This document shows, piece by piece, positions 46,172 to 55,786 of a stretch of 64,000 nt of DNA. The notes below the pieces were generated by a model that saw only the letters and a list, made by a program, of their open reading frames with translations, ran no database searches and was not told where the DNA came from. The DNA lies in NCBI GenBank assembly GCA_034521975.1, contig JAXHLR010000006.1, forward strand, positions 620,001 through 684,000, in the 5' to 3' direction. The stretch comes from Acidimicrobiales bacterium. Lineage in GTDB: Bacteria; Actinomycetota; Acidimicrobiia; Acidimicrobiales; SKKL01. Each line of letters opens with the position of its first letter. The first letter of the stretch is position 1. Both the position numbers and the translations under genes were made by a program.

Positions 46172-46686
46172 GTCTGCTCGGGACCGGGAATCCGACCCGC
46201 CACCGCGATCAGCTCGCGGCCGTCGGGGTCGAGCTGGCGCCCGGTGAGCTTCTCGATGGCGTTGATGGTGTCGGGACCGGTCTTGATCAGGCCGGTCCAC
46301 AGCAGGTAGCCCGCCGCCACGCCACAGACACGGTCGCCGAGCTCCTCGCCGTGGACGAGCAGCTTGCCGCCGGAGGTGAGCAGCGAGCGCATCTGGGGGT
46401 AGAGCACGGTGAGCACTCGGGGCGCATCATCCTGGGCGGCGAACGGGCAGTGCACCCACTCGACCCCCAGCTCGTCGTAGTTGTGGAGGTTGTGGGCCGA
46501 CGGGATCAGCGACACCACTCTCGTGAACCCCTGCTCGCGGACCCAGATGATCTCTTCCTGGCGACGGACCTTGCGGTGGTTGTGGCCGTACCCACCCGGT
46601 CGTTCGCTGATGGCGAGCTTGTCCTTGATGATCCACGAGAAGTGCCGTGGGGTGATGCCTTGTGCCCATTTGCCCTTCATGGCCAT
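46168..46686 (-). CDS. Dual-specificity-phosphatase-like protein without the catalytic Cys
   Basis: 172 residues from ATG 46686 (an ATG two codons in is equally possible; GGAGA upstream). The layout follows atypical dual-specificity phosphatases: FSWIIKDKLAISERPG start, FTRVVSLIPSAHNL strand, VEWVHCPFAAQDDAP holding the general-acid Asp position, then the phosphate loop. Where active enzymes have H-C-x5-R, this protein has H-G-E-E-L-G-D-R (112-119): the His and Arg remain but Gly113 replaces the nucleophile. It sits between folP and folB, coupled to folB by GTGA. I infer a pseudophosphatase or binding protein linked to folate synthesis. Confidence 0.7.
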   Translation of the reverse strand: MAMKGKWAQGITPRHFSWIIKDKLAISERPGGYGHNHRKVRRQEEIIWVREQGFTRVVSLIPSAHNLHNYDELGVEWVHCPFAAQDDAPRVLTVLYPQMRSLLTSGGKLLVHGEELGDRVCGVAAGYLLWTGLIKTGPDTINAIEKLTGRQLDPDGRELIAVAGRIPGPEQT

Positions 46687-46717
46687 CGCGTGCGCTGTCT
46701 CCGTGTCGTGGGTGGCC

Positions 46718-47569
46718 TCAACCGGCGACCACCATGGCTGCATCTCGTGCCGGGCGCACATCGTGCACCCGTACCATCCTCGCACCCTTCGCGAGGCCCC
46801 AGGCCACCGTGGCCACGCTCGCCTCGATCCGGTCGTCGACCGGGACCGGTCCCTCGGCGGGGACACCGGGGTCGACGAGGGCGGCCTCGCGCAGGACCGC
46901 CCGTTGCGCCCGGGCCCAGCCGGCCCGGTCGGAGTCGGCGAGCGCCGCACCCAGGAACGCCTTTCGGCTGGTCCCCACCAGCACCGGAAAGCCGGTGGCG
47001 CACAGATGGTCGAGGTGGGCGAGCAGGGCCAGGTTGTGCTCGGCGGTCTTGGCGAACCCGATGCCGGGGTCGATCCAGACCTCGTCCACGCCCCCGCGAC
47101 GCGCCGCCTCGGCCATCCTCGTCAGCTCGGCGGCGACCTCGGCGACGACGTCGTCGTAGTGGGCGAGCGATTGCATGGTGGCGGGTGTGCCGCGGCGGTG
47201 CATGGCCACCCACCCGACGCCGAGCTCGGCGGCGACCGGCGACAGCGAACCCGACACGTCGTTGATGAGCGTGGCCCCGGCAGCCACCGCCGCTCGGGCG
47301 ACGTCGGGCTTGGTGGTGTCGATAGAGACCCGGATGTGGGGCGAGAGAGCCTCGATGACCGGCTGCACCCGTGCCAGCTCGGTGTCGCGGTCGACCTCCT
47401 CGGCGCCCGGTCGGGTCGACTCGCCGCCGACGTCGACCAGGTCTGCTCCCTCGGCGATCAGGGCCCTCCCGTGCTCGATCGCCGCGGCGTGGTCGAGATA
47501 GCGGCCCCCGTCGGAGAACGAGTCGGGGGTCACGTTGAGGATCCCCATGACGAGGGGGAGCTCGGTCAT
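46718..47569 (-). CDS. folP: Dihydropteroate synthase
   Basis: 283 residues. LVMGILNVTPDSFSDGGRY, VDVGGESTRPGAEEV, ISIDTT-type strand (VSIDTTKPDVARAA), LINDVSG, WIDPGIGFAKTAEHN and LVGTSRKAFLG are the canonical sites for pterin and p-aminobenzoate. Condenses the pterin pyrophosphate with pABA; the target of sulfonamides. The ATG overlaps the HAD stop (ATGA). The canonical folE neighbour is missing. Confidence 0.97.
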   Translation of the reverse strand: MTELPLVMGILNVTPDSFSDGGRYLDHAAAIEHGRALIAEGADLVDVGGESTRPGAEEVDRDTELARVQPVIEALSPHIRVSIDTTKPDVARAAVAAGATLINDVSGSLSPVAAELGVGWVAMHRRGTPATMQSLAHYDDVVAEVAAELTRMAEAARRGGVDEVWIDPGIGFAKTAEHNLALLAHLDHLCATGFPVLVGTSRKAFLGAALADSDRAGWARAQRAVLREAALVDPGVPAEGPVPVDDRIEASVATVAWGLAKGARMVRVHDVRPARDAAMVVAG

Positions 47570-48221
47570 CGCCCGAGCGTACCGGCGAGCTCGACGGGCG
47601 TGTCGACGATGACGCTCGCCCCCGCCTCCTCCAGCTCGTTCCGGCTACCGAATCCCCAGGTGACGCCGACGGGGACGAGCCCGTGGTGGCGGGCAGCCTC
47701 GATGTCGTGGTGACGGTCGCCGATCATGACGCTCGACGCCCGGTCGAACGGCGACAGCGCCTCGATGGCACGACCGAGCGTGTCGACCTTGGGTTCTGGT
47801 GGGCTCAGCGGAGGCCCGGTGATCGTCTCGAAGTGCCGATCGAGGCCCAGGTGTTCGAGGATCGGTACCGCGTAGACCGACGCCTTCGAGGTGCACACGG
47901 CCAGCCGCTCTTCGCGCGCCAACTCGACCAGCAACTCGGGTATGCCGTCGTAGGCGACGGCCAGGTCGATCGAGGTCGGCAGGTAGCGGCTCCGGTAGGC
48001 CTCCACCAGGGGTTCGACCAGATCGTCGCTCTTGCCTCGCTCGGCGAGGATGCCGGCAACGGTGTCCTGCAGGGGTGGGCCGATGTAGCGCGCGATGTCG
48101 TGGCGGGAGATGGGCTCGAGCCCGAACTGGGCAAGTGCCGCGTTGTGGCAGGCGAGGATCGGCTCGGTCGAGTCGAGGATGCACCCGTCGAGGTCGAACA
48201 CGACCACCCGTCGGTCGAGCA

Positions 48222-48222
<1 letters not shown>
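47566..48222 (-). CDS. HAD-family phosphatase (phosphoglycolate phosphatase-like) in the folate operon
   Basis: 218 residues. Complete HAD motifs: VVFDLDGCILDS (nucleophile D10, acid/base D12), VCTSKASVYAVPI (motif II), PEPKVDTLGRAIEAL (motif III Lys), SSVMIGDRHHDIEAARHHGL (motif IV). Helical cap of the Gph/PGMB subclass. Translationally coupled on both sides (TGATG with ftsH, ATGA with folP) and placed where folE often lies. Removal of phosphate from dihydroneopterin phosphate is a plausible role given the operon; general phosphoglycolate phosphatase is the alternative. Confidence 0.88.
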
Positions 48223-50069
<1,847 letters not shown>

Positions 50070-50124
50070 GACGAGAGGGTACTGCCGGAGACCACCGCTG
50101 AGGGGGGCGACCGGGCGTGCAGGC

Positions 50125-50697
50125 TCAGTGATCGATGGGGCCGGCGTAGACCGCGATGTAGCGCAGGTTGCGGAACCGCTCGGCGGCATCGAGGCCGTAG
50201 CCGATGACGAACTGCTGGGGGATGACGAAGCCCACGTGGCGGACATCGACCTGCTCGAGGTCGGTGGAGTCGCGCACGAGCAGCGAGCAGACCTCGAGAC
50301 TGGCCGGCTGGCGGGCCTGCAGTGTGCGGCGCAGATAGCTGAGGGTGAGTCCGCTGTCGATGATGTCCTCGACCAGGATCACGTCGCGACCCGACAGGTC
50401 GAGGTCGAGGTCCTTCACGATGCGCACCACCCCGCTGCTGCGGGTGGCCGAGCCGTAGGACGACACCGCCATGAAGTCGAACTCGACCGGCAGGTCGATC
50501 GCCCGCGCCAGATCGCTCATGAACATGAACGCACCCTTGAGCACCCCCACCAGCAGGGGTGTGCGACCGGCGTAGTCCTGGGTGATGGCGGCGCCGAGCT
50601 CGGCGATCCGTGCTTGGAGCTGGGCCTCGGTGACGAGGACCTCGCCGATGTAGGGATCGTCGGTGTCCGCCGTCGGCGAGTCGTCGTCAAGGGCCAT
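50125..50697 (-). CDS. hpt: Hypoxanthine phosphoribosyltransferase
   Basis: 190 residues. [20 protein letters not shown] start, [19 protein letters not shown], and the PRPP-binding [17 protein letters not shown] with [16 protein letters not shown] complete the type I PRTase. Salvages hypoxanthine and guanine. Lies 12 bp after tilS and upstream of ftsH. Confidence 0.96.
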   Translation of the reverse strand: MALDDDSPTADTDDPYIGEVLVTEAQLQARIAELGAAITQDYAGRTPLLVGVLKGAFMFMSDLARAIDLPVEFDFMAVSSYGSATRSSGVVRIVKDLDLDLSGRDVILVEDIIDSGLTLSYLRRTLQARQPASLEVCSLLVRDSTDLEQVDVRHVGFVIPQQFVIGYGLDAAERFRNLRYIAVYAGPIDH

Positions 50698-50709
50698 CGG
50701 GCAGCGACA

Positions 50710-51603
50710 CTAGCGGTGTTCGAGTCGCAGCCGCGAGTCGCTGCGTCTCACCTGCCACCCGCCGGTGACATCTGCCGCCTTGGCCGTCCCGGTGGCGACC
50801 TCGAGGACCCGCTGGACCGCAGCGGAGTCGACCGGGTGATCGAGTCCCGCAGCGTCGCTGACCCACCGGCGGATCGCCACCCTGGCCAGCGCCACCGGAG
50901 CCGAGGCGAGGGCACGTGCGTCGGTGGGGTCGAGCGGTGCCGCCTCGGCGGCGAGGTGGTCGACCGCGTCGCGCACCAGCTCGGCCTGGCGAGCGACGAG
51001 GGGGGCTACGTCGCGCCGGGCGATGTCGTCCAGCAGTGGGAGGGCCTCGTGGCGGATGCGGTTCCGGCGGTGGCGCGGGTCGGCGTTGCTGGGATCGACC
51101 AGCGGTTCGAGCCCCAGCTCGGTGCAGAGCTGCTCGGTCTCGTGCCGGCGGAGCCGGAGCAGGGGGCGGCCCTCGGCGCGCATGCCCGCCAACCCGTCGA
51201 GCGCCGCTCCCCGGATCAGGTTCAACAGCACGGTCTCGGCCTGATCGTCGGCGGTGTGACCCGTGAGCACCCCCGGTGGCAGGACCGCGTAGCGCGCCTG
51301 GCGGGCCCGGGCCTCGAAGTTGGGACCGGGCTCGACCGCGACCCGTCGGGAGTCGAAGGCGGCACCGAAGCGCGTGGCCGCCGCCGCAACGACCTGGGCC
51401 TCGGCGGCCGACCCCACTCGCGAGCCGTGGTCGACGTGCACCGCGGTGACCTCGCAGCCGGCGGCCACGGCGAGCACGAGCAGCGCGAGCGAATCGGCGC
51501 CGCCGGAGACCGCGCAGGTGACGGGGGTGGCCGCAGGAGGGAACCGGCAACGGGGAAGCAGCCGGGTGGCGACGGATGGGGCCGGCTCCGGCCGGATGGT
51601 CAC
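50710..51603 (-). CDS. tilS: tRNA(Ile) lysidine synthetase
   Basis: 297 residues. The PP-loop is CAVSGGADSLALLVLA; VTAVHVDHGSR, LTGHTADDQAETVLLNLIRG and the LVDPSNADPRHRRNRIRHE stretch are TilS-specific. Converts C34 of the CAU-anticodon tRNA-Ile to lysidine, changing its decoding from Met to Ile. It is short, lacking the C-terminal domains of larger TilS, as in actinobacteria. 15 bp after the metalloprotease gene. Confidence 0.95.
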   Translation of the reverse strand: MTIRPEPAPSVATRLLPRCRFPPAATPVTCAVSGGADSLALLVLAVAAGCEVTAVHVDHGSRVGSAAEAQVVAAAATRFGAAFDSRRVAVEPGPNFEARARQARYAVLPPGVLTGHTADDQAETVLLNLIRGAALDGLAGMRAEGRPLLRLRRHETEQLCTELGLEPLVDPSNADPRHRRNRIRHEALPLLDDIARRDVAPLVARQAELVRDAVDHLAAEAAPLDPTDARALASAPVALARVAIRRWVSDAAGLDHPVDSAAVQRVLEVATGTAKAADVTGGWQVRRSDSRLRLEHR

Positions 51604-51618
51604 GGCCTCGCCCAGCGG

Positions 51619-52707
51619 TCAGGCCGGTGCCAGTCCGGCACCCAACCGGCTCGACAGGCCCAACCGCTCGATCCAGAGGTCGGGGTCGCGGATCTCGTCC
51701 ATCGACGGGAGGTTGTCGGGACCCTCCCACGCCCGGTCGAGCAGCTCGGGGCCGCCGGCGGCCTCGATGGCGGCGATGAACTGCTCGCCCTGCTCGTACT
51801 GGCTGAGCTTGGCCTCGAGCCCGAGCAGCCGCTGGATCAGCTTGGCGGGGCCGCGCAGCTGCTTGCGGCGGGACCGAAGGACCCGGCCGAAGCGGTCGGC
51901 GTTGGGGATGAGGTCGGCGCCGGCGCGGTCCATGGTGACATCGCCATGACCTTCGAGCAGGCTCATCAGACCGCTGAGGCGCTCGAGCACCTGACGTTGC
52001 TCGGGGCCGGCGAAGAGCATGGCGAGACCACCGTCGTCGAGCGGCTTCTTGCCCTCGCGGAGCGCCTCGGTGATGCGTCGCAGCGCCTCGACGAAGCGCT
52101 GCGGGTCGGGGTCGACCGAGTCGACGGTGGCTTCGACCAACGACAGGAAGTGCGGCCGCATCCACTCGATGCCGGTGAACTGGGCACGGTGGGTGACCTC
52201 GTGCAGGGCGAGCCACAGGCGGAACTCGCGGGGCGGGAACGCGAACCGCTTCTCGAGCGCCAAGATGTTGGGCCCGACGTAGTAGACGATGTCTTGGTCC
52301 TCGGGATCCTCGTCCTCGATGACCAACAGGTCGTACTGGCCGAGCACCCGGGTGGACATCCATCCGAGCAGCGCTCCGAGCTCGGCGCCGGCCACGCCGC
52401 GTGCCACCGGGGCGATCGGCCCCCGGCCCAGGCGCGGCCCGACCTTGTCGGTGAGGGGGCGAAGCAGCCGCTGGAAGGAGGCGACGTTGGCGTTGATCCA
52501 GCCCGGCCGGTCGGTGACCCGCGCCCGGGCCGATCCGGACAGCGACTGCAGCCCGGTGGCGTCGGCGACGAGCCGTTCGGCCTCGGCGGTGAACTCGGCG
52601 AAGTCGGGCTCGAGGGAGTCCCAGTGGTAGGAGTCGGCGAAGGGTTCCCGCCCGGCCACGCGCGTGGCGACGCTGGCGGCGAGCTGCCAGTCGACGGGAC
52701 CGCTCAC
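51619..52707 (-). CDS. DUF2342 zinc-dependent metalloprotease-like protein
   Basis: 362 residues from GTG 52707, 2 nt after the stop of a 43-aa gene; the frame is open further up but overlaps it. Family marks: VDWQLAASVATRVAG, INANVASFQRLLRPLTDKVG, GALLGWMSTRVLGQYDLLV, YVGPNILALEKRFAFPPREF and the zinc motif HEVTHRAQF. The C-terminus has GLEAKLSQYEQGEQFIAAIE. The family was first noted as F420-biosynthesis-associated in actinobacteria and is cytoplasmic; peptidase activity is inferred from HExxH. Always near tilS-hpt-ftsH, as here. Confidence 0.9.
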   Translation of the reverse strand: MSGPVDWQLAASVATRVAGREPFADSYHWDSLEPDFAEFTAEAERLVADATGLQSLSGSARARVTDRPGWINANVASFQRLLRPLTDKVGPRLGRGPIAPVARGVAGAELGALLGWMSTRVLGQYDLLVIEDEDPEDQDIVYYVGPNILALEKRFAFPPREFRLWLALHEVTHRAQFTGIEWMRPHFLSLVEATVDSVDPDPQRFVEALRRITEALREGKKPLDDGGLAMLFAGPEQRQVLERLSGLMSLLEGHGDVTMDRAGADLIPNADRFGRVLRSRRKQLRGPAKLIQRLLGLEAKLSQYEQGEQFIAAIEAAGGPELLDRAWEGPDNLPSMDEIRDPDLWIERLGLSSRLGAGLAPA

Positions 52708-52709
52708 CG

Positions 52710-52841
52710 CTAGCGCCTCGGGTACCGGGGACGACTCACCTTGGCGAAGTATCCGACGATGGTCGCGATGAGCAACAAGATGGCGGGGATGGCGATGGCG
52801 ACCCCGATCCAGTAGTGCCACGGGACGGCTGCGAGGATCAT
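52710..52841 (-). CDS. 43-aa single-pass membrane protein upstream of the DUF2342 gene
   Basis: ATG at 52841 gives 43 residues: ILAAVPWHYWIGVAIAIPAI, then a continuing hydrophobic run and the tail GYFAKVSRPRYPRR. One membrane helix with a basic, Tyr/Pro-rich cytoplasmic end. An ATG at 52850 would add three residues; AGGATGG before 52841 looks like a ribosome site. Its TAG is 2 nt from the metalloprotease GTG, so the two are probably co-translated. The hydrophobic/aromatic pattern and codon use support a real gene although it is very short. Confidence 0.7.
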   Translation of the reverse strand: MILAAVPWHYWIGVAIAIPAILLLIATIVGYFAKVSRPRYPRR

Positions 52842-52917
52842 GAGGGCCATCCTAGGCGGGCATCGGGCGGTGGCTCACGTCGGGGTCGCGGCCAACGCGC
52901 CGGACCCGAGCGACAGA

Positions 52918-53181
52918 TCAGCCCTCGGGTGCTTCCAGCGCCTCGGCCACCCGACGGCGCAGCGACTCGGGCACCTCGTCGTGGCACCGGCGGGCGATGA
53001 CGATGCGCAGCTCGGCCTCGAAGTCGAAGGCCTCGAGGCAAGGGCTGCAGTCCTCGAGGTGACGGTGGATGGTGGAACGCTTCTCCTCGGTCAGCTCACC
53101 GTCGAGGAACGTGTACAGCTCGTGGATCGACTCGTCGCAGTCGCTCGTGCCGCTCGTGGCGTTGCAGTCACCAGATTCCAT
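52918..53181 (-). CDS. rsrA: Zinc-containing anti-sigma factor, RsrA type
   Basis: 87 residues from ATG 53181, with GAGGAGC upstream. The zinc anti-sigma motif is HRHLEDCSPC (H-x3-C-x2-C) and a further Cys-rich N-terminus (CNATSGTSDCDESIHELYTF) is present; C and H residues in RRCHDEV complete the set. RsrA binds SigR and releases it on disulfide stress. Follows sigR by 13 bp in the same operon. Normal length for the family. Confidence 0.92.
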   Translation of the reverse strand: MESGDCNATSGTSDCDESIHELYTFLDGELTEEKRSTIHRHLEDCSPCLEAFDFEAELRIVIARRCHDEVPESLRRRVAEALEAPEG

Positions 53182-53194
53182 CTGAGCTCCTCGG

Positions 53195-53800
53195 TCAGCT
53201 GGGCTCGTCGCCAGCAGGTGTCGCGACCGTGGCCTCGACCCGGTCGGCGAGACCATGGGACACGGCGAACTCGTACAACGCCCGTTGGAGGCCTTTTCTT
53301 CCCCGGTGCAGCCGACTCATGACGGTGCCCACCGGTATGTCGAGGATCTCGGCGATCTCCTTGTAGGAGAAGCCCTCGACATCGGCGAGGATCACCGGTA
53401 GCCGGAAGTGCTCCGGCAGGTCCTCGATCGCCTGCTTCACCTCGGCCTCGCTGAACACGTCCATCAGCTCGTCTTCCGCGCTGCGGCCGATGGTTGCGGC
53501 CTCGAGCCCGCCGAGCCGACGGTACAGGTAGAGGTCTTCCACCTCTTCGAGATCCTGCTCGTCGGGGCGTCGTTGCTTGGCCCGGTAGATGTTGATGTAG
53601 GTGTTGGTGAGGATCCGGTAGAGCCACGCCCGCAGGTTGGTGCCCTCCTGGAACCCTCCGAAGCCCCGGTAGGCCTTGAGGTAGGTCTCCTGAACGAGAT
53701 CTTCGGCGTCGGCGGGGTTGCGGGTCATGCGGAGCGCCGCGCTGTACAGCGAATCCATGTGCTGCATCGCCTGGTCGGCGAAGTCGGCCTGATCTGCCAC
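53195..53800 (-). CDS. sigR: ECF sigma factor SigR (SigH/RpoE type)
   Basis: 201 residues. Region 2: [59 protein letters not shown]; region 4: [38 protein letters not shown]. This is the SigR/SigH signature. Controls thiol-oxidative stress genes (thioredoxins, mycothiol) with RsrA. GTG start preceded at 6 nt by TAGCCT. About 124 bp before it is the tRNA-Thr gene. Confidence 0.95.
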   Translation of the reverse strand: MADQADFADQAMQHMDSLYSAALRMTRNPADAEDLVQETYLKAYRGFGGFQEGTNLRAWLYRILTNTYINIYRAKQRRPDEQDLEEVEDLYLYRRLGGLEAATIGRSAEDELMDVFSEAEVKQAIEDLPEHFRLPVILADVEGFSYKEIAEILDIPVGTVMSRLHRGRKGLQRALYEFAVSHGLADRVEATVATPAGDEPS

Positions 53801-53806
53801 GGTCCC

Positions 53807-53812
53807 AGGCTA
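53807..53812 (-). promoter_or_regulatory. Putative leaderless -10 box TAGCCT (sigR)
   Basis: On the minus strand TAGCCT precedes the sigR GTG by 6 nt (spacer GGGACC). Confidence 0.5.
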
Positions 53813-53923
53813 GCGGCCGCGCACGTCACCCCACAGCAGGGCGTGGAACCGAGTGGTGCGGGTGAGAGCCCGGCCGCGATGGCGCTGACCGGCCTGCGTT
53901 CCCGTGGGTCACTGGTGGGTGAG

Positions 53924-53996
53924 AGCCCGAGAGGAGATTCGAACTCCTGACCTGCTCATTACGAGTGAGCTGCTCTGCCAACTGAGCTACCCGGGC
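53924..53996 (-). tRNA. tRNA-Thr (anticodon CGT)
   Basis: A 73-nt cloverleaf on the minus strand. Acceptor GCCCGGG/CTCGGGC; D-arm GCTC...GAGC; anticodon stem GCTCA/TGAGC around CTCGTAA (anticodon CGT); T-arm AGGAG-TTCGAAT-CTCCT; discriminator T. No encoded CCA. Reads ACG. Confidence 0.96.
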
Positions 53997-54077
53997 GGGA
54001 CGTGTCAGCGTAGCCGCGACGTCGCGCCGGTCCAGCAACAGATCGGGCGCCGTCCGAGCCGGCGGGCCGGGCCCGGA

Positions 54078-55160
54078 TCAGCTGGTGAGACGCCCCAGGC
54101 GCACCATCAACGCCTGGAGCAGCAGCGACTCGTTGGGGTTGCGGTCGAGCGCCTCGGAGGCATCGACCAGGGCGCCGATGGCGTCCAGGGCCGGGGTGGC
54201 GTGCGCACCGTCGACGAGCTGTTCGCGGTAGCGCTCGGACAGCATCGTGAACCCGAAGCGCAGCTCGTCGGTGCGCAGGCGACGGATCTCACGCCGGTGC
54301 CGGGCCTCGAGCTCGCGACGTCCCGAGCCTCGCTCCCCGGTCACCGCCGTCCGTGCGGCCAGCTCGTCGAGCTCCTGACGGTGACGTGCGTCGAGCGGCT
54401 CCTGGGCGTCGTCGATCATCGCCGCGAGCTCGGCCGCGACGGTCGCCGCCACGGCACCGGTGCCGTCGAGACGGTCCGGTACCGCCACCCAGGCCTCGCG
54501 TCGAAGGCTCAACCGGGGGTCCCCCACCAGCAGGCGGGCCCGGTCCATGCTGCCCAACGCGCCGGCGGCAGCCGCCTGGGCCGCCTCGGCGGGCGCGCCT
54601 TCGGCGACCAGGGCCTCGGCGATCACCTCGCGGGCGACCCCGTGGAACTCCACCTTGACGCAGCGGGAGGCGATGGTCACCAGCTCGGGGGTGATCTCGT
54701 CGGCGACCACCACGAACACGGTGTGGGCCGGTGGTTCCTCGAGGGTCTTCAACAGCACGGGGGCGGCGTCGCGGACCAGGTGGAAGTCGAGGAGGACGAA
54801 GACGCTGTAGGGGGCTTCGACCGGCTTGAGCGCGGCACGTTGGGCGACCCAGCGCGCCGACCCCTCCTCGGGGTGCTCGCGGTCGCCGACGGGGATGGAT
54901 GCCCCCCGCCGCTCGACCACGGTGAGGTCGGGGTGCTGCTCGGCGGCGGCGAGACGGCGATGGCGGTCGGCCTGGTCCGCTCCGGCGCCGGTGGCGAACA
55001 GCTCACCGGCGAAGACCCGGGCCGCCGCCCGCCGCCCGCTGCCGGCCGGGCCGACGAACAGGTACGCGTGGGCCGGGGTGTGCACCGAGGCGCTCAGCCG
55101 GGCGATGGCATCGTCTTGTCCGACGACCCGTCCCCATCCGGCGGTGTCGAGCCGGCTCAT
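54078..55160 (-). CDS. holB: DNA polymerase III delta' subunit
   Basis: 360 residues from ATG 55160. AAA-like clamp-loader subunit: GRVVGQDDAIARLSASVHT, HAYLFVGPAGSGRRAAARVF (P-loop form), FVLLDFHLVRDAAPVLLKTL, EEPPAHTVFVVVADEI and LVTIASRCVKVEF, the last being the sensor and arginine-finger region of the fold. Loads the sliding clamp. Coupled to tmk by ATGA, a common pairing. Confidence 0.94.
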   Translation of the reverse strand: MSRLDTAGWGRVVGQDDAIARLSASVHTPAHAYLFVGPAGSGRRAAARVFAGELFATGAGADQADRHRRLAAAEQHPDLTVVERRGASIPVGDREHPEEGSARWVAQRAALKPVEAPYSVFVLLDFHLVRDAAPVLLKTLEEPPAHTVFVVVADEITPELVTIASRCVKVEFHGVAREVIAEALVAEGAPAEAAQAAAAGALGSMDRARLLVGDPRLSLRREAWVAVPDRLDGTGAVAATVAAELAAMIDDAQEPLDARHRQELDELAARTAVTGERGSGRRELEARHRREIRRLRTDELRFGFTMLSERYREQLVDGAHATPALDAIGALVDASEALDRNPNESLLLQALMVRLGRLTS

Positions 55161-55786
55161 GGTCTCTCCTCCAGGCCGATCCGGTCGTCGACGGTGCGCC
55201 GCACCCGTTCGGCCACCTCGGCCACCGTGCCGCGACCATCCACGCGCGCCCACCGGTCGGGATCGGCCGCGGCCATGGTCTCGAACCCCTCGGCGACGAG
55301 CCGATGGAACTCCGCTCCGACACCCTCCATGCGGTCGAGGTGGCCCAGCCGCGCCTCGGCCACCTCGGCAGGAACGTCGAGCAACAGGATCAGGTCGGGC
55401 CACACGCCGTCGACGGCGAAGGCCGACAACGCCTCGACCTCCGCGAGGGGCAAGCCCCGCCCGAAGCTCTGGTAGGCGAACGACGATGGCGCGAACCGAT
55501 CCGAGACGACCGGCCGGCCCGCGGCCAGCGCCGGCGCGATGACCTCGTGCACGTGCTGGGCCCGGTCGGCGGCGAACAGCAGCGCCTCGGCCCGATCGCA
55601 CATGGCGGTGTCGGCGGGGTCGAGCAGCAACGAGCGCACGGTCTCTCCGAGGCGGGTGCCGCCCGGTTCGCGGGTGAGGACGGCACCGAGGCGGTCGGCG
55701 AGCAGTCGGGCCTGGGTGGACTTGCCCGATGCCTCACCACCCTCGAAGACGATGAAGTGTGCCCTCGGCGGTCGCTGCTCAGTCAC
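55157..55786 (-). CDS. tmk: Thymidylate kinase
   Basis: 209 residues from GTG 55786. FIVFEGGEASGKSTQARLLA is the P-loop, LTREPGGTRLGETVRSLLLD the family motif, and DRFAPSSFAYQSFGRGL the substrate region. Phosphorylates dTMP. The start lies inside the 3' end of the MFS gene (8-nt overlap), and the end overlaps holB. Confidence 0.96.
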   Translation of the reverse strand: MTEQRPPRAHFIVFEGGEASGKSTQARLLADRLGAVLTREPGGTRLGETVRSLLLDPADTAMCDRAEALLFAADRAQHVHEVIAPALAAGRPVVSDRFAPSSFAYQSFGRGLPLAEVEALSAFAVDGVWPDLILLLDVPAEVAEARLGHLDRMEGVGAEFHRLVAEGFETMAAADPDRWARVDGRGTVAEVAERVRRTVDDRIGLEERP

